A DNA stretch of 64,000 nucleotides from Porphyra umbilicalis (Eukaryota; Rhodophyta; Bangiophyceae; Bangiales; Bangiaceae). The stretch spans positions 1-64,000 of the forward strand of contig KV918911.1 in NCBI GenBank assembly GCA_002049455.2. The letters run 5' to 3'. Under the pieces are notes generated by a model. It was given only the letters and a program-made list of their open reading frames with translations. It had not been told where the DNA came from and made no database searches. Of the stretch, positions 45,201 to 55,705 are shown piece by piece; position 1 is the stretch's first letter; each line of letters opens with the position of its first letter. The position numbers were made by a program, and so were the translations under genes.

Positions 45201-46260
45201 GGTGGACCCGTGCCTCTTTGAGTGGCACCACCCCGTGCATGGGTGCATCTTTATCCTCGTGTACGTCGACGACCTTGTCGTGGCGGGCGAGAAGCGGACT
45301 GGGGTCAAGGTCGTCAAGCGCTCCGTGTCTGCCAAGTTTGAGGTGCGCGGCATGGGGGAGGTCAAGGAATTTATCGGCATGAAGGTCATGCGCAACTTGG
45401 CGGCCAAGACTCTGACGTTAAGCAGCCCGGGGCACACCGCGACGCTGCTGGAGGCGTTCGGGCTGGACAAGGCGACGCAAAACAAGACGCCAATGGCGTC
45501 GGGGGTCAAGCTGACCAAGACAGGAAAGGGCCTGCTTCCAGAGGGCAATCGTTACGCCACGTTGCTCGGCTCCTTCCTCTACCTGTCTACCAGAAGGACG
45601 CCAGACATCGCCTTTGCCGTGGGGGTGCTGCTGCGCTTCATGTCCTGCCCTGAGGAGGACCACATGCGCGCGGCCAAAGGGGTTCTGCGCTACCTGCGCG
45701 GGACGACTCGCCTGGGTGTGGTCTACAACGGCAGCGAGCCGCGGTAAGGGTTTGTCGACGCCGACTGGGCCGGCGATATCGACGGTCGTCGGTCGACAAC
45801 CGGCTTTGTCTTCACCTGCAATGGCGGGGCGATTGCGTGGGCAAGTAAGCGCCAGTCGACCGCGGCCAGCTCAACGGCCGAGGCCGAGGACGTGGCCGCC
45901 GCAATGGCGACCAAGGAGTCGCTGTGGCTACGCAAGCTGCTGTCGGCTTTGGGCGGCGACGGCGGAGCCGTACCGGTTGGGAAGGACAACAAATCGTGTC
46001 TCGCGCTGGGCAACAACCCGGAGGCGACGGGGCGGACCAAGCATGTCGACGTCGCCTACCACATGGTTTACAACTACCAGGCGCGTGGAGATGTGGCCTT
46101 CTACTTCCTCCCTAGCGTCGAAATGCCGGCGAACGGGCTCACCAAGCCGCTGCCGTCGCCGGCGTTCACAGCATTCCGGGCTGCCGTCGGGGTTGGTGAA
46201 GACCTGGGCGCGGTTGCGCAGGGCGCCGAGCTTGGCGACCTCCCGTTGCGGAAGTGCTGA
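42238..46260 (+). pseudogene. copia-2 gag-pol remnant
   Basis: Recognisable in order: end of Gag (NTLALRVLAGLPAEYGML), zinc knuckle (CVYCNNKRHMQRDC), protease (WVLDSGATNHMAAG), integrase (VHTDIGGPLTES and RHDGAKEYVTN), RT (KHDSEGKLTRYKARLVAQGF and ILVYVDDLVVAG) and RNase H (VDADWAGDIDGRRSTTG and GLTKPLPSPAF). Each block aligns with copia-1. The element is a fossil with several breaks. Confidence 0.9.
44042..44282. mobile_element. hAT-type MITE inside copia-2
   Basis: 241 bp absent from copia-1 at the same place. The ends are inverted: CAGGGGTTGTCAGAATA on the left and, read inverted, CTGGGGTTGTCAGGATA on the right. Flanking 8-mers ATCCGCAG (44034-44041) and GTCAGCAG (44283-44290) match at six of eight bases, a decayed 8-bp target duplication as hAT elements make. 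AGAATA recurs several times near the left end, like subterminal transposase sites. It is AT-richer than its host. Confidence 0.85.
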
Positions 46261-46740
46261 GGCGCCACGGCGCCACTGGTGGCGTCCAGTGGCGCAGCCC
46301 TGGTTTCGCGACAGCGACCCCCGTCGACTTGGCTGCGGGCCTGTGTCGGCCGTGAACGGTTGCGCTTCCGTCCACTTTCGTGGAGCCGGCAATGAGGCGC
46401 GGTTGCGCGGGGCGAAGACTCGGAGGACGGCCGGTTGGCACCGTCCTGGGGCGTTGCGGCGCCACTGGGGACGTCTAGTGGCGCAGCCGCGGGTTCGCGG
46501 TGGTCGCCCTTATATATATATTGTGCAAGTCGCGTTTGGCCGGGAGCAGTAGGCTTACTGCTCCCGACGTGCACGAGTCGATTTTGGTGCAAGTCGATGT
46601 TGGTCGATTTTGCCCGGTAGTAGTAGGCCTACTGCTCCCGACGGGCCCGAATCGATTTTGGTGCAAGTCGAATTCGGTCGATTTTGGCCGAAAGTAGTGG
46701 GCCCAGATTTTGGCCGGGAGCAGTAGGCCTACTGCTCCCA
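46260..46740 (+). repeat. copia-2 3' region hairpins
   Basis: Family I stems GCGCCACTGG / CCAGTGGCGC occur near 46270 and, slightly altered, near 46460. Family II palindromes of 24 bp lie at 46542-46565 (one altered base), about 46615-46638 (imperfect) and 46716-46739 (perfect), with arm GGGAGCAGTAGG. In copia-1 the arm reads GGAGCTGTAGG, so a T-A pair has become A-T with pairing kept. Confidence 0.78.
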
Positions 46741-47111
46741 GCGAGTCGAGCCGATTTCGACCAAGTCGATGAGCCGCGTTCCGACCACACTGTGACGGGC
46801 TGCCGATGCACCGGATCGCCTCCATTCGAGACGCGCCCGGGTGCGCTGGACACACCTCGACGTCTGCTTCACGTCGATGGTGATTTTGGCGATTTCATCG
46901 GAGGTCGATATTACTTGGCCGAAATCAGCTCGACTCGCTGGGAGCTGTAGGCCCACTGCTGCCAGCGAGTCGAGCCGATTTCGGCCAAGTCGATGAGATC
47001 GACTTCGCGGTTTTCTCGACCGCGGATGTTGGCGAAAGATCTCGCAATGGTCGGGACGGCCTGTGGTCGTGACAGAGCGCCCATGGCGCGGACTTTGGGG
47101 CGCTGGGGGAG

Positions 47112-47509
47112 TGTAGACGCAGCCCCCCAGGCCTGCGCAGGTACGTAGGAGTTACCGCGGACTGCCTGGCTAATTCCAAGAGTACTGATTCGGTCATCGG
47201 CTAATTTGGCCGTGCCATTGTCATGCATTGCTGTATGTGAGCGATGTAGTTACTTGTACTTGTATAGTTAGGGCAGCTCCTTTTTTAGCTGAGCTCAAAG
47301 AGATTTTCGTTGGGTCATCGAAGGGCGTCGCGATTTGTGGGGCGGTGAGAGCATGCACCCTACGAGGGAAGGAGCAATGCGCTGGCGGGGGTTGCGCCGG
47401 CAGAACGTGGCGAGAGAGGCACACGGAGGGTTTAAGAGCATGCTGGCCTCGCGCCTCAGACCGCTCTCGAGTAAAGCAAGGCATCCATTCAACTACGGCT
47501 CCTTTCACA
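47112..47509 (+). repeat. copia-2 3' LTR
   Basis: 398 bp from TGTAGACGC to TTTCACA, the same length as the copia-1 LTRs but visibly diverged, consistent with an older insertion. Only this LTR of copia-2 is present. Confidence 0.92.
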
Positions 47510-48234
47510 CCAGGATCTCAGGCATTATTTTGTGGGTATTTTTTGTATCTGGAATGAGGTTGAGAAACTCTTGGATTAAGTTCCTCACGTATCATCAAGT
47601 ACTGTAGCTCCCCAACTGCTGCTGGGCTGATTGCAGGGCTCTTATGCGTACGCAGCCAGTGCTCTCAGTGCAGCATCCGTATTGGGATTCTGAATCCTTG
47701 TCAAGAGTAGGACGCACGCTGCAACGTCATATGGACCCATTCGCCCTTCAGCGCCAGGGTGCTGCGGCGGTCGGCATGGCCGAACGCATTTCGTTGTTTA
47801 TGGCCAATCGGAGCAGTGTAGTTATCGCTGATACTACAAGAAAATGGGCGAGGCCAGATGCGGTGCAAGGCCAAAACAGCTGATAATGTAATGGCTCACG
47901 GTGCACTTCTGGAAAGCATCCTGGTCGGCTGCCTCTGCTGCCTTCGTGGCTGACCAAGCTCACTACAAATATGTCCCTTTGTACCACCCTTTTAAACTAT
48001 GCTACGCTTGTAGCATAGTTTGGGCGTTGTTCCATCCCCGCTAGGTACTTCTTTACATACGCGCCATGCTCCCTCGCACCAAAAATGAGAAAAACTGACT
48101 CCTCGCATCCGTTTCATTCTGCATGTGCTCTTTGTCGAAACGATCATAGACTGTGCGCTTGCTGGAGAGCGGGCGTGGCATGATACTGGATTGATGCACA
48201 AAGTGGGAGCTTTTCTGTTGCAAAAAGATGGAAA
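47510..48234. other. No gene recognised
   Basis: AT-richer DNA past copia-2 with no recognised gene, containing the perfect hairpin at 47994-48021. Confidence 0.5.
47994..48021. repeat. Perfect 12-bp stem hairpin
   Basis: AAACTATGCTAC, loop GCTT, then the exact complement. It is outside any recognised gene. Confidence 0.8.
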
Positions 48235-49154
48235 GTGTGCTTCTTGATCGGGACGGGCCATAGGGGCGGGCTTATAGGTGCATTTTTTCAAAATGCAGCG
48301 GCTGCCGAGTCAGCAGACAGTGCAACTATCGCGTGTCCCGCGCCTGAGGCGTTCCGCACGTCCGTGGTTCTCTGCTCGGCTGAGGAGGTGCCGAGCGCCA
48401 ATTCAGCTCGCTGCTGGCACATGCTTCCTCTGCAACACTTCAGCAAGCTGCGGCCCACGAGAGGGTTCACGGTCTCGACTGCCCCCCATTACGCTCTCAC
48501 TCCCGGCATCGTCGCGCATTCGTTTTTCACAGGCCGACAGCGACAGTGGCTTGTACCAGACGAGGAGACGCGCCTCGAGGAGGACTTTTACTTCCTCTCC
48601 TCGCAGCCCGCGATGGAGCCCCCGCCACCAACCCTGCCACAAACTGCTCACGGAGAACTCCCCGAGGAAACCCCTCTCTCACCGACGCGGGCAACACACA
48701 CCCCCGCTTCCACCTCGACCAATGCCTCCACCTCGATTAACGCCTCCACCTCGGTTGGTTCGGCGTCGACTTCACCTGCTACAAAGCTCTTGCACCTACA
48801 AACAGCATCTTCTCTATCACTCCTGCCTGTTGTCGCCCTGGCACCCGCACTGGCAGACGCTTTCTTCTGCCGAGGGCGGCCGTACTCTTCCTCTCTGCTA
48901 CGTCTCCTTTTGTGTCACTGGCAGTCACTGTTGTGCGGCCCGCTGCAGCACCTTCTGCTCCACGCGCTCCGGCAGCTGCCGTGCCGCCTCGACAGCCGGC
49001 TGTCAAATATCCCGGTCCGGCGGCGGCCATGTCGCCGGTTTCGGCGGCTGCCGCGCCGCCTCTTCCTGCTGCTGCCGCGCAACACACTGTGGCACGGCTT
49101 CCGGCCGCCTCACGGGTCTTCCCTGTGACTACTGCCTTGCTGTATGAAAATTGA
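48235..49154 (+). CDS. Weak candidate coding region, unknown
   Basis: Overlapping plus-strand frames cover this stretch. The first (to about 48.78 kb) has protein-like segments such as RQRQWLVPDEETRLEEDFYFL and then a Ser/Thr repeat (STSTNASTSINASTSV). A second frame ending at 49154 continues with FVSLAVTVVRPAAAP and Ala/Pro-rich sequence to LLYEN. The two could be exons of one gene, but no splice pair was settled and the composition is partly low-complexity. No family is recognised. Confidence 0.22.
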
Positions 49155-49169
49155 GAGTGCTTTCAGGAC

Positions 49170-49634
49170 GTGGTTCCTGCGCTGTTTTCCATCTTTCCAG
49201 CTGCACATCGGCCGTCACCTCTTCGTGCATTGCCCGAGAATCCGCACGCTGCCGATGTTCTTCCTGAGAGATTCCCGACGCTTTCTTTGGCGAGTGTCCC
49301 CAACGCGTTCGGGATGATCGCGTCTGCCGAGGCGCTGGTGGAGGCGCTCCCGTCTGAGCAAGGGGTGAGCCCGCCATGGCTGGAGATGATGTCGCAGGTG
49401 GGTCGCCGCTTTCCTCTGTCGCCGGCATTGCGATGGGCGATCGCCTACTGCTGTCGGCGCGACGATAGGGGGGCGGCGGCGCGCGCTCGGGCGCTGAAAT
49501 GCCCGTTTTTGAACAGTTCAGCGTGCAGCGTGACGGTCAACTTCTCAGCCGAGCGACTTGCGCACCTCGGGGCCGTCTTGTACGTTGTGTTTTGGACCCT
49601 TGTGACACACTTCGGGCGCGGGAAGCCACCGTAG
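49170..49634 (+). CDS. Weak candidate exon, unknown
   Basis: About 154 codons beginning after an acceptor-like TTTCAG|GAC (the frame has no early ATG) and ending at a stop at 49634. Segments such as ERFPTLSLASVPNAFGMIAS, PPWLEMMSQVGRRFPLSPAL and LAHLGAVLYVVFWTL have a balanced, protein-like composition that differs from the GC-driven shadow frames around it. No domain is recognised. It could be a downstream exon of the 48.2-49.15 kb candidate. Confidence 0.28.
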   Translation: MVPALFSIFPAAHRPSPLRALPENPHAADVLPERFPTLSLASVPNAFGMIASAEALVEALPSEQGVSPPWLEMMSQVGRRFPLSPALRWAIAYCCRRDDRGAAARARALKCPFLNSSACSVTVNFSAERLAHLGAVLYVVFWTLVTHFGRGKPP

Positions 49635-50076
49635 GGGAGCGAGTCACTCACGGCTGCTTCTTTGCCGTTCGTTCGGCTTCTCTTTTGGGCAAGGAGCGCA
49701 TGGCTTCAGATTCGGCTTGTGACGAGTGGCGCGCCGCTATACTCATTTGAATGGTGATGCTGTCTCTTCGTCACTTTTCGGAGACTGTTGCTCTGCGCGC
49801 TTCGCCGAGCGATGTGCACAGCCCATCAATGACAGCCGATAGGGTCATGTTCACCCAAGATCTGTTCCAGTAGTTCAGCCGAAAGGGAGCCTATGTTTTT
49901 TACGCAAATTCGCCCGCATCCGCCCAGACCGTCTGCTTAAGACATGGTTTCGCCCGAGTCTACAGTGTGTGCCGCACTAGGCCAGATACGATCTTCTCCC
50001 CGACAACGTGCCAGTTATGCCCGACACGACAGCAACGGCGCTTCAGAACCGGACACAGTGTCAATTCGAAACCTCG
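49635..50076. other. No gene recognised
   Basis: The interval up to the outer end of the tyrosine-recombinase element. No recognised feature. Confidence 0.45.
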
Positions 50077-50107
50077 TTGCGGCGCTCGCCTGGACGCCGG
50101 GCTGCCA
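50077..50107 (-). repeat. B2 terminal repeat
   Basis: 31 bp (plus strand starts TTGCGGCGCTCGCCTGG), one mismatch from B1. It is the outer 3' end of the element. Confidence 0.85.
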
Positions 50108-50176
50108 ACTGAACGCATTTTAATTGGATCGAGCTGGGGGCTACGTCTCCCCGATGAAAAGTTCACCGCACCGGCG

Positions 50177-50199
50177 CCTTCGGGAAACAGACCCGAAGG
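50177..50199. repeat. Hairpin between B2 and A2
   Basis: Stem CCTTCGGG / CCCGAAGG with loop AAACAGA. It could serve as a 3' RNA structure. No role is established. Confidence 0.6.
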
Positions 50200-50326
50200 C
50201 AACACGCAAACACAGCGAAAGAGGGGACCGAGCCCCTATGAGCAAACGAGGAAGAGAACGTGCAAACGGCTCAGGCGAGCGGTCAGTGGCGCAGTGAGGC
50301 CAACGCGGAGCCAGGAAGGATGGGTG

Positions 50327-50531
50327 GGAACCCGCACGAGGAAGACAAACGTGCCGGGCACGACGCCCGGCGGTGGCGCGCCCGCGCGCGCCCAGAAGAC
50401 GCCGTCGCTGGCCCGCCCACGCCGCCGCGGGCGTGGCGCCGGCTCCCGCCGCCGGCCCGGGCCCCGGGCCCCTCCCCAATTCCGCCCGGCTTCGGCGTCG
50501 CTCAACAACTCCCTGCACTGCGTGAAGGATA
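50327..50531 (-). repeat. A2 internal repeat
   Basis: 205 bp, a direct copy of the right-end A1 with no indels, abutting B1 at 50531/50532. Confidence 0.9.
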
Positions 50532-50562
50532 TTGCGGTGCTCGCCTGGACGCCGGGCTGCCA
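50532..50562 (-). repeat. B1 internal repeat
   Basis: 31-bp copy of B2. Together with A2 it reproduces the joined ends of a circle. Confidence 0.85.
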
Positions 50563-51565
50563 TCAGGATGGAGAATGACAGGAAAAAAGGGCGGTCACGC
50601 CGGGGGGCACCGACCGCGCGTACCGCCCGCAGAGGTAGTAGGCTTCGGCCGACGCAGGCGCCAAAGCTTCGACGTAGTGGGCGTCGGCGACAGCTGGGTT
50701 GTTGCCGGAGTGGCCGAGCAGGCGGGCAATGCCCGGGCGGGGGACACCGCACACCCCCAACGCCGTCGCGCCGCCGCTGCGGCACGAGTAGGAGGAGTAG
50801 AGAACCCCCGGCGGGGGGGCGACGCGCAGCGCCGCCAGGGCGGCATGGAGCCACGCGTTCAAGTCACCCACCGTGGGCGCGCGGTCCAGGGTCGGGTCAG
50901 AGAACAACAGGCGAGTGGGCGGGGCGCGCGAGCGGCGCAAGCGGGTGATCAGCCCGCGGAGCAATAGGAAGGGCAGGTCCACAGGCACCAGCGGCGGCGC
51001 AGGGGGAACGTGGACAACGAGGCGGCGTAGAAGCGTCCGTCGTTCGCCGCCCTTGAAGCGGCGGATCTGGATAAAGGCACCGCCCGCCGGTGGGAGAGAG
51101 ACATCGCGCAGCTGGATACCCAGCAGCTCCCCCGGTCGGCGGGCCAGAACAAACTGCCACACGACAGCGGTAAGCCGCACTGCCAGCACCGCATCGGTTG
51201 TCGCCACGGCGAGGCGGACGATGCGCCAGCAGAGGGGTGCGGGAAGCGGGGCCCGGGTGGGAGGAAACGCGGCCGCGTCGTCGGCCAAGCGCCGGTTGTA
51301 GCCCGCGCGTAGTGTCTTGACGAGCGCGCCGGTGGCGGAGCCGGCAAACCCGGCATCCGCGTGGCGGTTGTTGATCGGGGACAGGTATCCCTGCAGCGAG
51401 GCCGGGGCAAGGCGGCGCTCCAGCAGCGTAGCAAAGAAGCACACAATCGCCGCCGGGCAGGTTGGCAGCGACGGTCAGCCGTTGGCGGCGCAGAACGCCT
51501 CGAACTCCGCCCAGTGGCGGCCGTACTTTTCCGCGGTGGACGCCGCGAGGGCACCCGTCAACAGT
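50563..51565 (-). pseudogene. Tyrosine recombinase of the YR retroelement
   Basis: The integration enzyme of DIRS-type elements, used in place of a DDE integrase. The core-binding part includes LAASTAEKYGRHWAEFEAFC and then LERRLAPASLQGYLSPINNRH. The catalytic domain has the first Arg in QFVLARRPGELLGIQLRDV, the second cluster in SSYSCRSGGATALGVCGV, and ARLLGHSGNNPAVADAHYVEA, with a tyrosine (HYV) where the nucleophile is expected. The gene is last in the element, just before B1, and starts shortly after the RT gene ends at 51855. It is broken at about one point. Confidence 0.88.
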
Positions 51566-51854
51566 GCTACGCCCGTCCGGGCACCCGCAGAGGACGTGCC
51601 GATGGCGGCCACGAGGGAATCAGCGGCAAGCCCGCGCCAGCGCGCAGCGTGGGCGGAGTCCCGCCGCGCCAAAGGAACAGGGCGACCATTTGCCAGGGTG
51701 GCGACGTGGGCGAGGCGGCCCAAGGGCCGCGGGTGTAAACAACGGCGTCCGCCGGGAGCGCCACGGAGGCGGGGGCGCGCAACACGGCCCGACGCCACCA
51801 AGCCTGCGCCGGCAAGGAAGGAAGAATGAAAACCGCGGTGGCGCCGTCGGGGTA

Positions 51855-53450
51855 TCACTTGCGGAGGGCGGCGGCGGCCTGGGAGAACGGGGGGGCGCAG
51901 TAGTTGATCTCGCCGCCCCACGGCTGAGTGAACGCGTTCACCGCCTCTGTCCCCGGACACACCCGCGCGGAGTTGACCCGGGGCAGCTTGGCGCACAGGG
52001 TCGACGTGAAGCGGTCGACCGTAAAAGGCCCCCACGCCGCCGACAGCAGGGTAAACGCCGCCGGAGACAGCACCCAGCCCGTCGAGTCGGGCTCCCGCGA
52101 CAGACGGTCGGCGTGGGCGTTCTCCAGCGAAGCCAACCAGGTGGCCTCTATGCCGAGGCCCCGGCTACGGAGCAAGGCGTGCAGGCGATAGACTCCCGCC
52201 ATCAGGCGGGGGGAACGGGACGACAGGGAGTTGACGACCGCCATCGTGACGCGCGAGTCCGTGCGGACGCGCACCACGCCGGGCCCCGTGACCGACGGGA
52301 ACGACTCGATGGCGTAGAGCATGGCCAGCAGCTCCTTGCGGTTGATGTGGTACGCCCGCGTCGCGAGGGAGACGAAGCCCTGGGCGGGCGTGAGCTCGTT
52401 GCGGACGGCCCCCCACCCTGAGGAGGACGCGTCGGTGTCCAGAGACACCGCCGTCGGCCGCTCCCACAGAGTGCGGCCGATGCCGACGGCGGCCGAGAGG
52501 TCCGCCCACCAGACCAAGTCCGACAGCGCGCAAGTGTCGAGACGGGACCGACCGTGAGCGGCGGCCATCGCGGTGAACAGCGACCGGAGGCGGTAAAGCG
52601 CCAACGGGATGGCCAAGGCCGCCGACGCCGCGCGGCCGCAAAAGCGCTGGAGCGCGCGAGTGCGCACCCAGCGGCGGTCGGCGGCCGCCGCCCGCAGGAG
52701 AGAGTGCGCGGAGCCGACGGGCTTGCGGCGGCGCTCTGGCGGCAGAATGAGCAGCTGCCGGACCGTGTCGACGACAAAGCCGAGTATCTCCAGACGAGTA
52801 GTCCCCGTTGCCTGGCCCTTGGTGGGGTGCACGTGTAGGCCGACGCGGCGAAAGAGAGCGACCACGTACGCGCGCGCCGCCGTCGCCTCGTCCGCCGTCA
52901 ACGGGGAGGGTTGGTCCACAGAGATGCCAAAGTCGTCCATGTAGGGCATCACCACATAGCCGTGCGAGCGGAGGTGGGCAATCACCGGCCGCAGCAGCTT
53001 CGTGCGGGCCCAGGGGGCCAGCTTCAGACCGAACGGCAGCGTCAGGGGGAAGTACAGGACGCCCGCCACGCGAAAGGCGAGGCGCGCGCACTCGCGCGGG
53101 GCCAAGCGGATATGGTGGAACTCATCGCTCACGTCCCAACTCGCCATATGGTCGCCCGCCTTCAGCGCGGCCGTGAACGCCGGCAGCGTCTCGTAGCGGA
53201 ACTTGCGGTTGTACAACCACTCGTTCTGCGGCGACAGGTCGACCACCAGCCGCGGCCGCCGCGCGACGTCCGTCACGAACGAGGCCGACTGCCACTGGGC
53301 GGACGCCTCCTCGGCGGGGGTGGCCCGCCGGCAGTAGCCGTTCGCAACCCAGCGCTGCACCTCCTCCGCCGCCCACGCCGTCGTGGCGGCCGGCTGCGGC
53401 ACGGGGGGTGCCCGGAATGGGGGGGGGGGCGGCGCCAAGGGAGCAGCAGG
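51855..53450 (-). CDS. Reverse transcriptase / RNase H of the YR retroelement
   Basis: DIRS-type RT: ARRPRLVVDLSPQNEWLY, the block ASWDVSDEFHHIRLAP, LTLPFGLKLAPWARTKLL and the active-site box YVVMPYMDDFGI (YMDD). RNase H has VSLDTDASSSGWGAV and INRKELLAMLYAIESF. The C-terminal domain typical of DIRS/Ngaro elements follows: ENAHADRLSREPDSTGW, GPFTVDRFTSTL and PGTEAVNAFTQPWGGEIN. The frame is open across this stretch and continues upstream into low-complexity sequence. Long plus-strand frames opposite it (for example 52911-54203) are shadows. Confidence 0.93.
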   Translation of the reverse strand, partial: PAAPLAPPPPPFRAPPVPQPAATTAWAAEEVQRWVANGYCRRATPAEEASAQWQSASFVTDVARRPRLVVDLSPQNEWLYNRKFRYETLPAFTAALKAGDHMASWDVSDEFHHIRLAPRECARLAFRVAGVLYFPLTLPFGLKLAPWARTKLLRPVIAHLRSHGYVVMPYMDDFGISVDQPSPLTADEATAARAYVVALFRRVGLHVHPTKGQATGTTRLEILGFVVDTVRQLLILPPERRRKPVGSAHSLLRAAAADRRWVRTRALQRFCGRAASAALAIPLALYRLRSLFTAMAAAHGRSRLDTCALSDLVWWADLSAAVGIGRTLWERPTAVSLDTDASSSGWGAVRNELTPAQGFVSLATRAYHINRKELLAMLYAIESFPSVTGPGVVRVRTDSRVTMAVVNSLSSRSPRLMAGVYRLHALLRSRGLGIEATWLASLENAHADRLSREPDSTGWVLSPAAFTLLSAAWGPFTVDRFTSTLCAKLPRVNSARVCPGTEAVNAFTQPWGGEINYCAPPFSQAAAALRK

Positions 53451-53819
53451 CCCTCGGAGAGGACTCGGATCACCCACCGGCTGGCGCCGAGAGCGCGCCA
53501 CTCGCGCCACGCACGACGCGCCGTCGCGTGGGGCGCGGGGCCCACCAACGGCGGCTTGGGCGGGAGCGCCGCCCGACGCTGTCGCCGATTGGGCCGCTGC
53601 CCGCCGCCGACCGACCGGGGAGGAGACGGTGGCGGGGAAGGAGAGGAAGCACGCAACAGGGGGCGCAGAGAGGGACGCGGGCAAGGAGCCAGGGGGCACC
53701 ACGCGGGTGCCAAAAGACGTGGTACCGCGGCCAAGCACGGGTCCGGCGCAAAGCGCACCGACCGCGCCACCTGTGGACGGGCAGCCGGCGGGCCAGGTGG
53801 GCCACCCGCCGGAGGCGGA

Positions 53820-55133
53820 GCGCCGGTTAGGCCGACTCGGAGTCGTCTCGGCGGCCGCCACCGCCGCCACCGCCGCGCCCGCGCCCACGCCCGCGGCCGC
53901 CGCCGCCGCCGCCGCGTCCGCCACCGTCACCACGGGCGGGAGAGTCCCCGCGGCCGGGGCGGAGGCCCCGAGCCGCGTCGGCACGCCGCTGGCGCTTGGG
54001 CCGGCGGTCCCGGTCGGCATCGTCCTGCAGCCACGAGCGGTTGCGGTGACCGCCCCCGCCACGGGGCCGCCACGGCGAGGCTGGGCGGTCGGGCCGCGAC
54101 TGGCGGTCCCGGCCGGAAGCGGAGGCGCGACCAAGGTCGCGGGCGGCGGAGGAGAGCCGGGTCGCGGCCGCAGTCTCGAAAAAGCCCCGAGTTGTGGGGT
54201 TGAAGTAGCCAGGCCCGGGGGCGGAGAGAATGGCGTCCTCCATCGTATGGGCGTAGTCGGGCCGCAGGCGCTGCTCCTCCAGCGCTTGGTAGCGGGTGGC
54301 GAGCATGGCGTAGACTTGGTAGAAGTGGGTGCGGGCGACCGCGAGCGCTTCGACAGCAGCGTCGAGGGAGAGCCCGTCAGAGAATTTCCCTCGTGGAAGG
54401 CGCGCGAGCCGTCGGGGAACCGCCGGTGGAACTCGGCATCGAGCGCGAAGGGTTGAGGAAACACGCCTGCGTCGCGCAAGTCGCCCGGGAGGTCAAACCC
54501 CTCGATGCGAGGGCGGCCGTGGAAGACCCAGGCAACACTCGCCGTGGAGAAGGCGCTTTCGAGGCGGTCTTTGCCGCCGGGGACGGGGAGACCAACGACG
54601 GGCGCCCCCCGAGCGGGGGAGCCGGCAAACCCGACAGCTCGCCCGCCACCACCGGCCGCTGCGGCACCGCTCCCGAGGCTGCGCGAGCCGCCTCCAACGT
54701 GCGGCGGCGGGCCCGCCGAGCTTGCCCCATGGGAAGAGCCGCTGGGCAGGCCGGGGGACGCCGCCGGGGGGGGCAAACTGCCCGTGGCCGACCGCGTCAG
54801 AGGCGCCCCAGCGCCGCCGCGCGCGGCCGCCGCAGCAAGGAGGGAGGGGCGCAGCCCCAACGTGGAGTGCTGGTCCGGCAGCAGGGACAGCTGCGAGTCC
54901 CGCGGCTCGACCGGCGCGCGACGCGACGGCCGGTAGGAAGCGTCCGAGAAGGAGGACAAGCCGGCGGAGGTCGAGGACGGGCCCGAGCCGGGGGGCGCGT
55001 GGGGCGGCAGGGCAAAGGACGCCACCGGGGGCAAGCCCTCGCAAACCGTGGGGGGCGGAGGAACGCCGGCGGTCGCGTGCGCGGCGACCAGAGCGGCCTG
55101 GTGCAGCGAGGCCAACAGAGCCGGTGAGGGCAC
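53820..55133 (-). pseudogene. Gag-like region of the YR retroelement
   Basis: The first coding part after A1. A Ser/Ala/Pro/Gly-rich N-terminal part is followed by a helical segment with GVFPQPFALDAEFHRRFPDG, LATRYQALEEQRLRPDYAHT and PGPGYFNPTTRGFFETAAA. The tail is rich in Arg and Gly (GRGRGRGRGG, near 53.9 kb) and is a likely RNA-binding end. The pieces lie in more than one frame (about one break). No zinc knuckle was seen. The order Gag, RT/RNase H, YR fits Ngaro/PAT elements. Confidence 0.6.
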
Positions 55134-55705
55134 CCCGCCCGCAAGGGGTCCGAGGGGGGCGTCACCGGAAGCGGGCGGCCCGGAGGTTGCGGCAAGCGCC
55201 CCCGCCGCGCCAGGCGGCGCGACCGCCGTGGCAGTGCCCGCGCCCGGAGGCGGAGGCGCGCCGAGGGCGCCCGCCGCGGGAGAGGAGCCGAAAGGGGGTG
55301 CAAGGACCCCAACGGCCGCCTACCCGGGGGTCGCGGCCGGACCCGCCGGAGCGGGCGGCGAGGGACCCGGAGGGTCCCCGCGCTGCCGCCGCGAGGTGCG
55401 GCGATCGTCAGCACCCGCGGCACTCCCACCGGCTCCAGAGCCTGCGGGGTGGTCGGCGGGCGCCACAGACGCGCCGCGCGACGGCATAGGTCCCCCCCTT
55501 TGCAGGGGGGGGGCGGTATACTGTAGTGACCTGGAATGCGGCCGTGCAGGGCAGACGGCGCGTCGGAAATATTCAACAGACCAATCACAAACGACAAAAA
55601 AACGATCCAACGAACAAGGACGTGCGGAGAGCCGCACGAGTTGCTCCCACGTGCGAGGTCCGCCACCCCGAGCCTCCCGAAAGAGACAACGGACAGGAAC
55701 AAGGC

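Larger units (their letters stand above)
42238..47509 (+). mobile_element. copia-2: 5'-truncated, decayed copia element
   Basis: Same family as copia-1. It begins inside gag at the gypsy-2 LTR border, so the 5' LTR and N-terminal gag are missing. It runs through protease, integrase, RT and RNase H to a 3' region with the same hairpin families and a 398-bp 3' LTR. A 241-bp MITE sits between integrase and RT. Many substitutions separate it from copia-1 and it has several breaks (roughly half a dozen), so it is clearly older. Confidence 0.92.

Noticed and set aside
50260-50967. 235-codon plus-strand frame
   Set aside because: Crosses the A2/B1 junction and lies opposite the recombinase gene; a shadow.
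52911-54203. 430-codon plus-strand frame
   Set aside because: Lies opposite the clear RT and Gag-like frames of the YR element. Its H/R/V/G-rich composition is the mirror of those codons.
54329-55489. 386-codon plus-strand frame
   Set aside because: R/P/G/A-rich shadow opposite the Gag-like region.
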